DNA of 64,000 nucleotides from Helianthus annuus (GCF_002127325.2 NC_035443.2:26025050-26089049); one strand, 5' to 3'. Numbered from the stretch's first letter, positions 12,304-23,689 are shown. The notes: generated by a model from the letters alone, not told the origin. Translations and numbers: made by a program.

Positions 12304-12742
12304 CTTCAATACTATCTCAATCGCATCTGGGTGCCAGATCGTGATAACCTTCGTGAGCTCATTATGAACGAAGCTCACAAGTCCCGTTACTCTATTCATC
12401 CTGGCGCCGATAAGATGTACCATGATCTGCGTATGACTTATTGGTGGCCTGGCATGATGTAGGACATTGTTGTATATGTTTCTAAGTGCCTTACGTGCTC
12501 AAAGGTAAAGGTTGAACATCAGCGTCCTTCAGGACTCTTAGAGTAACCCGAAATCCCAGTTTGGAAATGGGATAGCATTGCTATAGACTTTATTACTAAA
12601 CTGCCACGTACACCTAATGGTCACGATAGCATATGGGTGATTGTCGGTCGTTTGACCAAATCAACCCACTTTCTGCCTATTCCTGAAGATTATAAAGTGG
12701 AGAAACTTGCTCGAATCTATACCAACGAGATTATATGCCGGC
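12304..12742 (+). pseudogene. Tekay-like integrase N-terminal part, decayed
   Basis: This continues the frame interrupted at 4666: RIWVPDRDNLRELIMNEAH, then the HHCC zinc domain ([16 protein letters not shown]...CLTC) and the first catalytic Asp region (SIAIDFITKLP). It carries TAG at 12462 in the conserved WWPGM block and TAA after SGLLE near 12543. The expected VDR of the core reads VGR. Homology stops at 12742 before the second catalytic Asp, and unrelated AT-rich DNA follows. Confidence 0.9.
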
Positions 12743-13620
12743 ATAAAGTGTCAAAACTCAACAATTAAGCTCGTGAAACTTGGAAGCTAGATTCTTGACT
12801 CTTGATACTTTGGTGCTTGACTCTTGAGGCTCGTGAAACTTGAGACTTGGTTGAACGAGGGACTGGAGTCTTGTCAGTGGCGGAAACTATGAAACTATAA
12901 AACTTGGAAACCTTTGTGTTAATAATGTAATCTAGTTATGTGATACTATTATCAAATGGGATAAAGTGTCAAAACTCAACAATTAAGCATAATATAAATA
13001 TAAACAAAGTGTATAAGAATTCTTGTTAAATATAAAAAATGTAGGTAATTGCTAATAGTATCGGATCGAACTTGGTTAGTAAAATATGTATAAACAATTC
13101 TATACAGATGTATATTACATATACACCTCACTTCTACAATGATGTATATAACAAATTAAACAAACATTACACAAATGAACTGTTTTTGCAATTGTAAAAA
13201 CATTACACATTTAGAGTTTTAGTTTTTTTTTCAAGTGTGTACATAAATTGTAACACAAATTAAACAAACATGTTAACCCAATTGTAAACACAATAGTACA
13301 CATGATTATGTTTAAAATAATACTACACATGTGTATTTATGTATACCTCTAGCATTCAATAACTGTTTACATTAGTGATAGTAATGTTATTTAATTAAAG
13401 TAAACATGTGCATAATAAAGAGTTAAAAACATCGAATAACTTCCAATCAAATTATAATATTCAACTACAAACATAGATCATAAACAAAAGTATAAAAAGT
13501 GTTTAACATGACCGAAGGCCTTACTTGTGTACTACTTCCTTGCCCATTTTGATGTACTTATCCCCTAAATCTATTCTCATATTTATTGGGGTCTAGCTAA
13601 TTAACAATGGCGTGTCCGAC
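12743..13620. other. AT-rich noncoding DNA with a 28-bp direct repeat
   Basis: No gene is seen. A 28-bp segment beginning ATAAAGTGTCAAAACTCAAC at 12743 recurs exactly at 12961. The first copy abuts the point where integrase homology ends. Between them lies a CT/GA-biased stretch with repeated CTCGTGAAACTTG. The rest is poly-A/T rich with scattered ACACATGTGTA palindromes. Confidence 0.6.
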
Positions 13621-13636
13621 TGAGGACGTTATTTTC

Positions 13637-14793
13637 TCAACTTTTAAGGCCAATATCTTCTTGAATCTCATCCTTCTGGCAATGTTTCGATGCCTGCGTG
13701 TTAGGATTTGAACTGCTTGAAATAGCTTGTTGGGAGGAGTCCGTGCTTGTATACCTAACCACCTTGTTGCTTTGGTAAACTTTTTTTAACTTTGACTTTT
13801 GCGACCAGTTTTTTGGCAAGGCGTTTGCCTTCCTCTTCTTTGATTACAATTTACTTTTCCAAACTCTTCTTTTTAACAACTTTAGCAGTCCCTACGCATT
13901 ACACATGTACTTAGTATAATAGTCACACACGTAACCGTATACAGTAAAGGTAATTACCTCCAACCATCGGATTTTAACACAATCTAAACTATACACCTAT
14001 GTAAATATATAATTTAAGTGAGCATACCATCATATACACATGTGTAAAGTTTATATAAACTAAAAATAAGTTTATACACATCATACAATATACACAGTCA
14101 TCACATTTGCATACATATTTACTCACATAACCTAGCAATCCAGATTCAACACTTGTACACATACAGAGATTGTATTTTCACAGATGAATAATATATATAT
14201 GTACAACAACATAATATACATTTGTGTATAATCAATGAACCCAATAGACAGAGTATACATATGTGTATTAACTCGAACCTAAACTCATCCCCTTAACAAA
14301 ATCGGAACAATCTAAAATTATACACATATGTACATATATAATTTTAGTAAGCATGCCATCATATACACCTCTTTACAATTTATATTTACTAAAAATAAGT
14401 TTATACACATAATACAAGTATACATAGTCACCACATTGGCATACATATTTACACACATAACCTAGCAATCCAGATTCAACGGTTGTACACAAATATAGAC
14501 TGTATTTTTCACAAATGAATAATACATATATGTACAACAACACACAATACATATGTGTATAATCGAATGAACCTAAAAAACAGAGTATACATATGTGTAA
14601 TTGAATGAACCAACAAATCAAATGTACATCCAGTAACTTAGAAGAACTTTACTGAACAAAAAAACATTTTTGATGAACAATCATGTTAAACCCTATTTTT
14701 AACATGAACAAACGGCGAACAACATTTTGAATCTATACATACGACACTAAGAATCATACCTTCAATAAGTCGCCGGAAGTTTGAATAGCCATT
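13637..14793 (-). pseudogene. Possible decayed microexon gene
   Basis: Minus-strand pieces look like short exons: ATG at about 14793 reading MAIQTSGDLLK before a GTATGA donor; a piece near 13885 after a GTAG acceptor reading GTAKVVKKKSLEK; and an open stretch at 13819-13637 (PKNWSQKSKLKKVYQSNK...). Lys-rich tiny exons resemble the microexons of the Ulp1-like gene at 34-38 kb. No catalytic domain is present. The interval between the first two pieces contains a 330-bp tandem duplication and would have to be an intron. This could equally be chance open sequence. Confidence 0.25.
13975..14630. repeat. Tandem duplication, about 330 bp unit
   Basis: CCTAGCAATCCAGATTCAAC occurs at 14131 and 14461. 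The surrounding sequence aligns over about 330 bp (roughly 13975-14304 and 14305-14630) with moderate divergence. Both units are rich in ATACACATATGTGTAT-type palindromes. Confidence 0.8.
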
Positions 14794-14799
14794 TAAAAA

Positions 14800-15190
14800 A
14801 ACTTGAAAGCCTGAAGAAGAAGGCATTTCTAGAAAAAATGCCTTGCTTCAATTTAGGGAAAAAAAAAGAAGATAAGGGAGAAAGGATCGTCGAACACATG
14901 CGCTGGTTTTTGTGATTTCATTAGATGATTTTTTTATTATAGTGTTTATCTTTGAAACTGATAGAGAAACTTTTAGGGGATTACAAATTTCAAACGTATT
15001 GATTAGTTTCCATATGTTTAATACGAAAGTTTCCCATTTTAACCTTTAGATTAAAATTTAAATTAAAAATTTATTATACCTTTAGTTACAATTATGTCAT
15101 TGATCTAAGATCTATCGTCTACAAAATCAATTAATCAAGGGCCCATAATGGTTCATTTTGTTCACAATGGTTCACTTAGAAACCCCACCC
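14800..15190. other. AT-rich noncoding stretch
   Basis: Beyond a purine-rich segment at 14805-14885, nothing is recognisable up to the microsatellite. Confidence 0.5.
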
Positions 15191-15397
15191 TATGTATGTA
15201 TGTATGTATGTATGTATGTATGTATGTATGTATGTATGTATGTATGTATGTATGTATGTATGTATGTATGTATGTATGTATGTATGTATGTATGTATGTA
15301 TGTATGTATGTATGTATGTATGTATGTATGTATGTATGTATGTATGTATGTATGTATGTATGTATGTATGTATGTATGTATGTATGTATGTATGTAT
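15191..15397. repeat. (TATG)n microsatellite
   Basis: About 207 bp of nearly perfect tetranucleotide repeat, roughly 51 units. The open frames it creates (alternating Met-Tyr-Val-Cys) are artefacts of the repeat. Confidence 0.98.
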
Positions 15398-15689
15398 TAC
15401 ATATCTTTTAGTATTCAACCCGTCGAAGACAAATACTATTATGGTATTTCAATGCTAGTTATTAACATAGTCAAATTTTTGTGATAAATTCAAGTTAGCT
15501 TAGTTGTGTGAACTGTTATATGATAATAAAAGTATGTCAGTTATATGAAGTTTTTTTACGTATTATATAATTAAATGTTTTCTATTATACACCAAGTGTA
15601 CTACACAAGACTATTCTTATGTATCTTATAAAAAAAGAAAAGTGTCAGGATGAAATAAAGTATATCGGTTTACGCCTAACATAGTGAGA

Positions 15690-16085
15690 TGCATTTTGAG
15701 GGCCACAAGCACCACTAAAACTGGATGGTGTGGAATAAAGCTCTTAGAGGCTTTAACGCTTCACGTCCATACTACGTAGACAAGAAAAGCTTTAAAGCCC
15801 TCATACATAACCACCATGGTGTGGAACAAAGCCCTTAATCATTTTCTCAATCATTTATTAATTTCATTTAATTTTATTTCTAGTTATTCATTTATTTAAA
15901 AGGTTATAAATTTAAATAAATATTAAATAATGAAAATAAATATTACATTACTAAATTAAAAGATACACAATAATAAGAGTGCATTAGAAACAACATAATT
16001 AAAATAAAAAGTTTGTAATTAAAATAAAACTAGTTAATTATGATAGTTATCCCACTAGTCATGGTTTATCACAATTAGCCACGCT
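15690..16085. repeat. Repeat shared with 30.24-30.38 kb (MITE-like)
   Basis: The segment containing TAACCACCATGGTGTGGAAC then AAAGCCCTTAATCATTT (from about 15809) matches 30305-30365 closely, including the ATTTAATTTTATTTCTA tail. A related half, GGATGGTGTGGAATAAAGCTC, lies at 15723. The following 200 bp are AT-rich. This may be the flank of a Harbinger-type element, since the adjacent coding fragment is of that kind. Confidence 0.5.
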
Positions 16086-16402
16086 GTAAAGTGAGGAAAT
16101 TTCTGGGTCGCGTAGCGGCATTGGTACTCACGACAGGCCGCTTCAATCGCTTCATCCTTCGTTAGCACATATTCACCGTTCATTGCCTCGTTGAAGACTA
16201 TCTCAAATCTTTTTGACATTGCTTGGATCTCCCAAACTTTGAATGAATATCAAAAACCTTGCGGTGGGTTTCACTCACATGTTGACGGAATTGTGCAAAA
16301 CAACGCTCTAGAACGACAACTATGCTTCAGGTCGCATTTTCTTGGCGACAACCAACCCGTAGCCAAAGCGATCTCATCTTCTTCGGTCCAGCGTCTTGCC
16401 AT
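16085..16402 (-). pseudogene. MYB/SANT-like fragment, PIF/Harbinger ORF1 type
   Basis: The minus-strand ATG at 16402 starts MARRWTEEDEIALATGW, the opening of the MYB/SANT-like DNA-binding protein that accompanies plant PIF/Harbinger (Pong-type) transposases. The frame stops at 16271. Related character resumes in another frame (HVSETHRKVFD), so indels have broken it. No transposase with a DDE triad is seen nearby. The fragment sits in a repeat setting and is probably the remnant of a non-autonomous element. Confidence 0.5.
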
Positions 16403-17055
16403 TTGAAAACTTAAGAAAAAAAACGGAAGTGAAAATTTTTGGCATGAGTTTTGGTTTGATAAAATGTAGGTAGATATATAAGATTTGAAAATTTTAAGAT
16501 AATTTTTTATATATGTTAACGTTGGTAAAAGGTCAAAAGAGAGGAAACCCATGAATTCAAAGTCTTTAACGCATGTTAAGGGCTTGGCGAGACAACCAAT
16601 GACACCCCCATTTGGCGGTGGTGGGGCGGTGTGGAGGGCGCTGCTAGGCTGAGATGTATGGGCACGTTACTTCACATCGGACGGTCTAAAGGGACTTGAC
16701 ATCAAACGTTCCATGTCGAAAATAAAACCGTGAGCCTCTAAGACAAAGCATACAGAACCATAGTTATTGTGGTTTGTTGCAAGGTGGGCCGTTGAAACTT
16801 TGGATTGTTTACAAAGCATTAAACCCAATGAAGCAGTAAATACTTCAATGTTCAAACTTTCAGTCGGCGTGCATTTTTAAAACTTGTAAGGAATGAAAAA
16901 ATAAAATTTTAAAAATAGTAAAAAAATCGTTATCAACAATATGTGGGCCCTACTTAATTTTATGAGATATATTAATCTTTACACGACGCTGATAAATAAC
17001 GTATATAGAGATCAACTATTTTAAAAGGATTCCCTTGTTCCCACACCCCCTATAT
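16403..17055. other. Noncoding flank of the Harbinger-like fragment
   Basis: A GC-rich patch at 16590-16655 (TTTGGCGGTGGTGGGGCGGTG) may be a transposon end, but a matching inverted copy was not found. No gene is supported. Confidence 0.4.
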
Positions 17056-17076
17056 CTTATTTTCACATCTTCTAGT

Positions 17077-17290
17077 GTATACGGGCCGTATACAATTATA
17101 CGGTCCGTATAGCATGTTTTTTGAATAGGAAAATGCTCAGAGAATGTTTTTTTTGATTTTACTATATACGGCCCGTATATAGTTATACGAGCCGTATACA
17201 TGTTTATACGATTTGTAAAATGTATACGACTCAATGGATTTATTTTGTGAGGTTTTTGATGTTACCAAATGTATACGGGCCGTATATAAG
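17077..17290. repeat. GTATACGG-CCGTATAC palindrome cluster A
   Basis: At least five copies of TATACGGGCCGTATA-type near-palindromes (about 17078, 17098, 17165, 17186, 17272) at the left end of the mosaic. Confidence 0.85.
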
Positions 17291-17733
17291 GATGTTTTTT
17301 TAAGTATCACGTTTTTTCCAGTAGAAACACCATCATTCTAGGGTTTCTAAACTCTTCATCACCTTTAACAATGTTGATCGGAACACGCCGCTTAAATCGG
17401 AGCACAAGTAGAGTAACGTTACCGATCAGTCCGTTGATCGAGTAACTAGCAGAAGAACCCGACACAAACAAGTTCTCCACAGTTTGTTATTCAGATCTCT
17501 ATTCGGTCATCTTTCCAAACTAAAACACACGATAACTTTAAACTTTATATTGTGTGATTTGACCAGGAAATGATTGGAGGTGATTGCTCCTTTTAATAAG
17601 CTGTCATAGTTGTCAAACTCGATTTCAACAAATCTTTTCCTTTTCCTTCAATTTCTAGAACATTCTCCGTAATATGAAGACGTGTCGGGTTCTTTTACTA
17701 CTGGTATTTTAATGAAGTATTGAAGATTGAATG

Positions 17734-17835
17734 TGCAAACCGCAACCGTTTTTTACTACGGAATCGGTGGCTATGCGAAATACAAACCGCAACTGTTTTT
17801 ACTACGGAAACGGTGGCTATGCGAAATACAAAGCA
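17734..17835. repeat. Tandem copies of a 58-bp module, with an inverted copy downstream
   Basis: CTACGGAATCGGTGGCTATG at 17755 and CTACGGAAACGGTGGCTATG at 17804 belong to tandem units. A reverse-complement version lies at about 18238-18318 together with its flank, so the two face each other about 500 bp apart. Confidence 0.75.
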
Positions 17836-19015
17836 CAATCTTTTGTGACTATGGGAAACACAAGTTTTCTTTTTGAGCTTGATGGATGTCCGTTATCTTA
17901 GTTGAGGCGTGCATTGTTTAAATCTGAATATAACTAGATGTTACGTGTAACTTCATTAAACCAAGAACAAAGCCTATTTCAAAACACATGTAAACGAAAA
18001 TAATAAAACAAGCAGGCATTGATTTTGCCAAGATTGAAGGAAAGAATCCGGCCATAAGCGTTGTGGATTCTCAGCTTTATTCGAATGTAAGTGGATCGAC
18101 TGATACGCTTATCTATTCTGGTCAAGGTGGGCATGGTTTGTTCGGTGTTTTGGTAGGTTGAAAGAGGTGAATGGTCCTTTTTTATCCATGTATGTGACAA
18201 AACAAGGATCGTTGTAATCATCACAGAAGACGTGTCGGTTTGTATTTCCCATAGCCACTGTTTCCGTATACAAAATGGATGCGGTTTGCATATTCAATCT
18301 TCATTGCTTCATTAAAACTTCAACACACGATAAGTTTACACTTTATAGTGTGTGATTTGACCGTTTGTCAAATTCGTTACGTGCATTCATATTGTTGGAC
18401 TTCTTGTTTCAAATGCAGCTGTAGGATCCGTACTTAAAGGTCTCTCTAAAATGCTTGGAAAATTGCATCAACTCTCCTAAATCAACATACTCTTCTCCAG
18501 ACGCTTAGTTGTTATGAATGACAGCTTGAGGGGTCTAGTTAACTTTCAGATTCAGATTCAGGAAGCAGATGATTTGTCAAAAGACATGGTCAGTGTAGTA
18601 AAATGTGAGCTTTTCACCAACCATATCGAGATACTTTGTGTTAGTTTGATTTGAATTTTGAAAGTTTGAAGCAAGTGTCTGTCTATTCAATTGAGATGAA
18701 AGATGACCGAATAGAGATCTGAACCAACCGAAATCCACAAATTCCAACAGGTAGATGAAGTCAAATGTGATCTGAACGAACCGAAATCCATAAATTCACC
18801 GCTTTTTTAGTTGTTTATGTTGCTTCTCTTGTTAAGTTTCTGAACCAACCGAAATCCACAAATTCAAATAGTTTCTTCGTATATTCCGTCCGGTATCAAA
18901 GCCGGTTGAGGATTACGAGTGTTATAGACTCGTTCAAAGCCGTTTAATGAAACCGAAGCTGTTATTTCTGTTGTTCAGTACTTCCGAAATGATTCAAGTG
19001 AGTCCTATGAAAACA

Positions 19016-19228
19016 AGGATTGTTCTAATAGATTAAAGAGAATAAACCATTTTTTACCCATAGTATACGAGCCGTATAATAATATACGACCCGTATACAG
19101 GCATCGTATACATTGTATACGATCGGTTAAATTTTTTTCACCAAGTGTATACGGCCGTATAACAGTATACGACCCGTATTCATAGGGTAAAAAATGGTAA
19201 AAATCTTTTTAACCTATTAGAATGATCC
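19016..19228. repeat. Hairpin-forming repeat B
   Basis: A long inverted repeat: GGATTGTTCTAATAGATTAA and CCATTTTTTACCCATAG on the left mirror ATAGGGTAAAAAATGG and TTAACCTATTAGAATGATCC on the right. The loop contains GTATACGA/TCGTATAC palindromes. It is closely related to hairpin C. Confidence 0.85.
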
Positions 19229-20163
19229 AAAGAACGAAGCTGCAGAATTCTCAGCATCCTTAACCTTCGACCTCTCATTTCCTTTCGCAAATGTATATCA
19301 AGTTGCTTTCCGTCCTTCTGGCACGCCTCATACAGTGCTGTAATAGATTGTGTCTAATGCAAGGATCTTCGTGCATTGTTTAAATTAGAATCAGGTTCTC
19401 AAGACAAGGATCGTTCTAATAGATTAAAGAGAATAAACCCTTATTTCTTCATCTTCAAGAACAACCGCAACCGTTTTAGTGCTTCTCAATCAGATATTAT
19501 TTATTGAATCATAACTGAAACAGTCGGAAAATAACTAAACCAAACCAACATAGTTGAAGGTGCAAGAGAATGGCGAGTTATTTTCAGTTATTTCTTTTGA
19601 TTCACAAATTCTAACAAATCTCTATTCCGATGCAACAACGAGAACAACGCCTGATTCAGATCTCTATTCGGTCATCTTTCCAAACTACAACACACGATAA
19701 GTTTACACTTTATAGTGTGTGATTTGACCGGTTGTATTCAGTTATTTCTGTTGATCCACAAATTCCAACAAATCTTTTTGAAGTTATTCGGAATGTGTAT
19801 GTGCTTGTGCTGTAGTTAAACAGACTCTTTCACTCAAAGTTAATCTTCACTGTGGTATCACTAGTTTTAGGTTTTGTTATTTTTAACAAAGCGGCCTCAG
19901 CTGCATGAAGCTTTGCATTCTCTTTGGTATCAGGAGAGCGGGATGCGATAAAAGTTGCATTTTAAACCAACCGAAATCCACAAATGTACCATCCATATAG
20001 ACACTTGCAATGATTCTCTTGTTAAGTTTCTGAACCAACCGAAATCCACAAGTTCCAACAGTTTCTTCGTGTATTCCGTCCGGTTTCAAAGCCGTTTAAT
20101 GAAACCGAAGCTGTTATTCTGTTGTTCAGTACTTCCGAGACGATTCAATTGAGTCATATGAAA

Positions 20164-20377
20164 ACAAGGATCGTTCTAATAGATTAAAAAGAATAAACCA
20201 TTTTTTACCCATAGTATACGAGCCGTATAACAATATACGACCCGTATACAAGCATCGTATACATTGTATACGATCGGGTAATTTTTTTTCACTGGGTGTA
20301 TACGACCGTATGAGAGTATACGGCCCGTATACATAGGGTAAAAATGGTAAAAATCTCTTTAATCTATTAGAACGATC
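20164..20377. repeat. Hairpin-forming repeat C
   Basis: Near-copy of repeat B: the arms GGATCGTTCTAATAGATTAA and TTTAATCTATTAGAACGATCC enclose ACCATTTTTTACCC arms and four GTATACG-type palindromes. About 210 bp in total, with MITE-like proportions. Confidence 0.85.
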
Positions 20378-20440
20378 CAAAAAACGAAGAACAAAGCCTA
20401 TTTTCAAAACATAGGTAGATGAAGTTAAATGTGATCAAAC

Positions 20441-20740
20441 TTAGACATCAGACGTAAATCTTGAAGCAAAAAAAGTTGCATCAGGAAGCTCAACTTGAAC
20501 GGACGATGTGTATTTTTCTATCATGCGACGGACCCAATTCTTGCTCAACTCTTGTGGGCCCGTATCATACAGTGCTGTAATAGGTTGTGGTTCAGCCAAA
20601 ATGACATCTAGCATTACTAACGGTTCAAGTAAGTGTCTAAAAATCTGAAAATTCAGGTTCACCTTGTTAGTTTCATTCAATAATGTTGGAAGGCTTGTAG
20701 TTATAGAACCCAACAAACCAACAAAACTCGAATACTTCAA
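20441..20740 (-). pseudogene. Unidentified captured gene fragment
   Basis: A 99-residue minus-strand open frame with ordinary protein composition, unlike its surroundings: FRHLLEPLVMLDVILAEPQP, then ALYDTGPQELSKNWVRRMIE and VELPDATFFASRF. It has helical character, no membrane segment and no motif I recognise. A short duplicate of its middle (GTGCTGTAATAGATTGTG) lies at about 19336, so pieces of the same source were copied more than once into the mosaic. It is probably an exon fragment captured from a host gene; the source is unknown. Confidence 0.4.
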
Positions 20741-22182
20741 ACATTCTAAACCTTAACTGTGTATGTGCTTGTGCTGTAGAAACCGGTGATGAATTTGTGT
20801 ATCTGAATCAGGTTCTCAAACAAACACTACTAAAGAATGGACCCAACAGTGAAATTAGCGAATCTGGAAGTGATAATGGTTTATTCTCTTTAATCTATTA
20901 GAACAATCCAAAAAATGAAAGGGATGTCGAGCAGTTGGTATTAAATCAATCATTTGTTGATCCACAAACACTACTGATCTGGAATTGGAGAACCGTTGTG
21001 TATTTGAATCAGGTTCTCAAATGAACACTACTAAAGAAGAGTTGGTATTGAACCAACATTTCCTTCAAACATTCTAAACCCTACTTGGAAACCGGTGTAT
21101 GTGCTTGTGCTGTAGAAACCAGTGGTGAATTTGCGTACACAACTGAAGGTTCAGTGCACGAAAAGTTTCTTATGAAATCTACGTGACAAAACAAGGATGT
21201 TAGGAATTAAACGCATGTACGTGACAAAACAAGGATCGTTCTAATAGATTAAATAGAATAAACCAAGTACAAAATCATCTTCTTTCTGAATCTGAATCTG
21301 AATGTTAACTTTGACTCATAAACCCTTGAACCCCAACGCTTCTATAAAAAAATTTGTTTATTTCCTTTTCATGAGGTAAAACCGGTTTCAACATCAAGGG
21401 TTGTTTTTCACCATGTGTGAGCAGTGGAAGCCCGACAAACAGTCTTGCAATTACGTCTTTTCAATCAAGACCGCATTGTTAATTTTAGCGATGATTTGAA
21501 ACATTCCAAATAACTAGCAAAAGAACCTGACACATCTTCTATAATGATTCGAAACATTCACGAACCACAATGGACTCAGACTCATACTACTCACCCCCCC
21601 TGAGGAAAAGTTTTCCCGACGACTCAAGACAAAGCAGTTGATTTCTGTTCATATCAGCGTTGTTTATCACCCCGTGTGAGCATTGGAAGCCCGACCACTA
21701 GCAGAAGAACCCAACACGTCTTCTATGATGATTCGAAACATTCACGAACAACAATGGACTCAGACTCATTGTTGCGAATTTGGTTTCTTCGGTACAGGCT
21801 GATGAAACCGAAGCTGTTATTTTGGTTATTCAGTATTTTCGAGACGATTCAAGCGAGTCCTATGAAGCAAGTGTCTGTCTATTCAATTGAGAGGAATCAT
21901 TGCATTATCATTGCATTACATCCCCGTTGAAAACAAGTGGTTGTAATGACGGGACCATTGATTTCAACGCTTTTCCTTACAACTCTCATCAAATGCCTCA
22001 CCCTTCCTTTTTATTATAGTCATACGACACGTTTTTTTGTTCTTCAATCTTTGTTACTTGTTAATGTTTTATTTTTTTCTACTTTTAGAAAGATTTGACC
22101 ACCTCACGACTATAAAATGTCTCGTGTGATTGACACCTTAAATCCTTAAATACTTTGAGAAAAATCTAATTTTCATTCCACA

Positions 22183-22371
22183 CGGGCCGTATAACAGTAT
22201 ACGACTCGTATACATCATTCGTATACAATGTATACGACCAGGAAAATTATTTATACATGGTGTATACGGTCCGTATGGAATTAAAAAAACTGATAAAGTC
22301 TGGTGGCACAAATTTTGTTAGTTTTTTAAATTTTATACGAGCCGTATAACATTATACGGCCCGTATACACC
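22183..22371. repeat. GTATACGG-CCGTATAC palindrome cluster D
   Basis: At least five near-palindromes (about 22185, 22199, 22225, 22260, 22335-22370) at the right end of the mosaic. Part of this cluster mirrors cluster A. Confidence 0.85.
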
Positions 22372-22390
22372 ATGTGTAAATAAGTTTTTG

Positions 22391-23465
22391 CCATGTGTTA
22401 ATATTAGGAAACTTTTAAAATCAAAACAATACGTTGGAGATATTTACGATAATTGTGACAGCCCAACTAGCTGTCACACCATGTTGATCACTTTATATTA
22501 TTTCAAACTCATTTACGATAAATATTATACTTTTTATTATTTAACCTTATTTAAATATTAATACATATTTTTTTATTATACGTTGAACGCTTGTATCGAT
22601 GGATAAAAAAGTGAAAGTATGTTCTATTATAATATAATAAATAAATAAATATCACATTATCACACATATACAATCAATCATAAGGAAAAATATATATAAA
22701 TATGACACATAAAATAAAAATAGCAATGAAAAAGTATGGGTGGTACAGGTTGTTGCAATTAATATTAATATTAGTACTGTAAGATTATAATTTAGATATG
22801 CATACCATTATTGTAAGATTTCCTATTTTATATATTCATACACTAAATATATAATGGTCCCATGCCATCTTCAAGATACACATACATGGTATCTATATGT
22901 GTTTATGATAAAAAAACAGAACTATTAATAACCTATATTTTTAACTTTTTGTATCATATTCACATCCAAGCATTATTATCAAATAAACTGATAGTGTATA
23001 TGTGAAAATTGATGACGTAAATTATCTGGTTTGTGACAAGTCTTCCGGTGAAAATCCAGAAAAGTACACTTGTCATCTGACAAGAGAAGAAGGGGAATCA
23101 AACACCTAACCTTAAGATACTTTAATTATAAAATAATATGTTGGTCAATGTGGCTTTTTTAACTAATGAAAATTGATCTGTGTAATATAGTTCTACGACA
23201 AGTGTCGTTAAATCGATAAGCATCACATCATATGTAAAATAATTCCCAAACCAACGTATTTATTATGTTAGCATTACACCCAAGTGTCCTAGCAAACTAT
23301 CTTGTTATGTTAACTAATATTAAACATGAAGTTCTAAGAAATAGTTTTAACATTAAAACCATATACATGATTGCGTGCAAATATGCTTAAGGCAACACGA
23401 TTGAAAAACTTTTTGTAAGAATGGCTGTAGTCTTGTAGAGCTATGAAGTTTTATCTTTTACTTCA
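22391..23465. other. AT-rich noncoding stretch
   Basis: No gene, tandem array or element boundary is recognisable. A run of short poly-A/T tracts is followed by GACAAGAGAAGAAGGGGAAT-type sequence near 23078. Confidence 0.5.
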
Positions 23466-23502
23466 ACTAGTTATTTGCCGCCCGCGCGTTGCGGCGGGAA
23501 CC
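23466..23502 (-). mobile_element. Helitron-like 3' terminus
   Basis: The minus strand reads CCGCCGCAACGCGCGGGCGG, a GC-rich hairpin with a 5-base loop and one bulge, then CAAATAA and CTAGT. A hairpin placed about 10 nt before CTRR is the signature of Helitron 3' ends. The element body would extend to higher coordinates. The matching 5' TC end was not located and no RepHel gene is present. Confidence 0.5.
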
Positions 23503-23689
23503 AATGACTACAAAAGGCGTGTCAGCAACGACAAACAGATACCGAATATCAAAACATAAATAAAATGACATGGTAAGAATAGTCACTCCGTGATAAAAAA
23601 ACGATTTTAAATAACCTAATATATAATAATAGGACTCATACGTCCTACACGTTGGAAATTCGGTTGTTTGCAGTTCAGTTATTACGGTG

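Larger units (their letters stand above)
2878..12742 (+). mobile_element. Decayed Tekay-like Ty3/gypsy element, internal part
   Basis: Coding remains of protease-linker, reverse transcriptase, RNase H and integrase, colinear with the intact element at 49.8-61.2 kb. The left part is cut off by the Athila-like LTR at 2877. The middle is interrupted by the element at 4667-12303, across which the reading frame resumes exactly. The right side stops inside integrase at 12742. No LTR of its own is seen in the window. Confidence 0.85.
17056..22390. mobile_element. Large mosaic element with inverted palindrome-rich ends (Foldback/Pack-MULE-like)
   Basis: The left edge (CTTATTTTCACAT...GTGTATACGGGCCGTATA from about 17056) and the reverse complement of the right edge (CTTATTTACACATGGTGTATACGGGCCGTATA from about 22385) match, with one small insertion. 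Between them, short modules of about 20-170 bp recur in shuffled order and both orientations: TTCAGATCTCTATTCGGTCA (17491, 19656, inverted near 18700); AACCGAAATCCACAAATTC (18721, 18843 and variants); a roughly 100-bp block with GAAACCGAAGCTGTTATT (18949, 20099, 21803); GATCGTTCTAATAGATTAAA (19408, 20168, 21236, inverted near 20355 and 20890). The TSD was not established. I infer one non-autonomous element built by repeated rearrangement, or several nested copies. Confidence 0.55.

Noticed and set aside
15148..15484. Long open frames on both strands with Met-Tyr-Val-Cys or Thr-Tyr-Ile-His repeats
   Set aside because: They are translations of a (TATG)n microsatellite.
15690..16690. A complete Harbinger-type element
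   Set aside because: The MYB/SANT fragment fits, but I could not find matching inverted ends or a 3-bp duplication.
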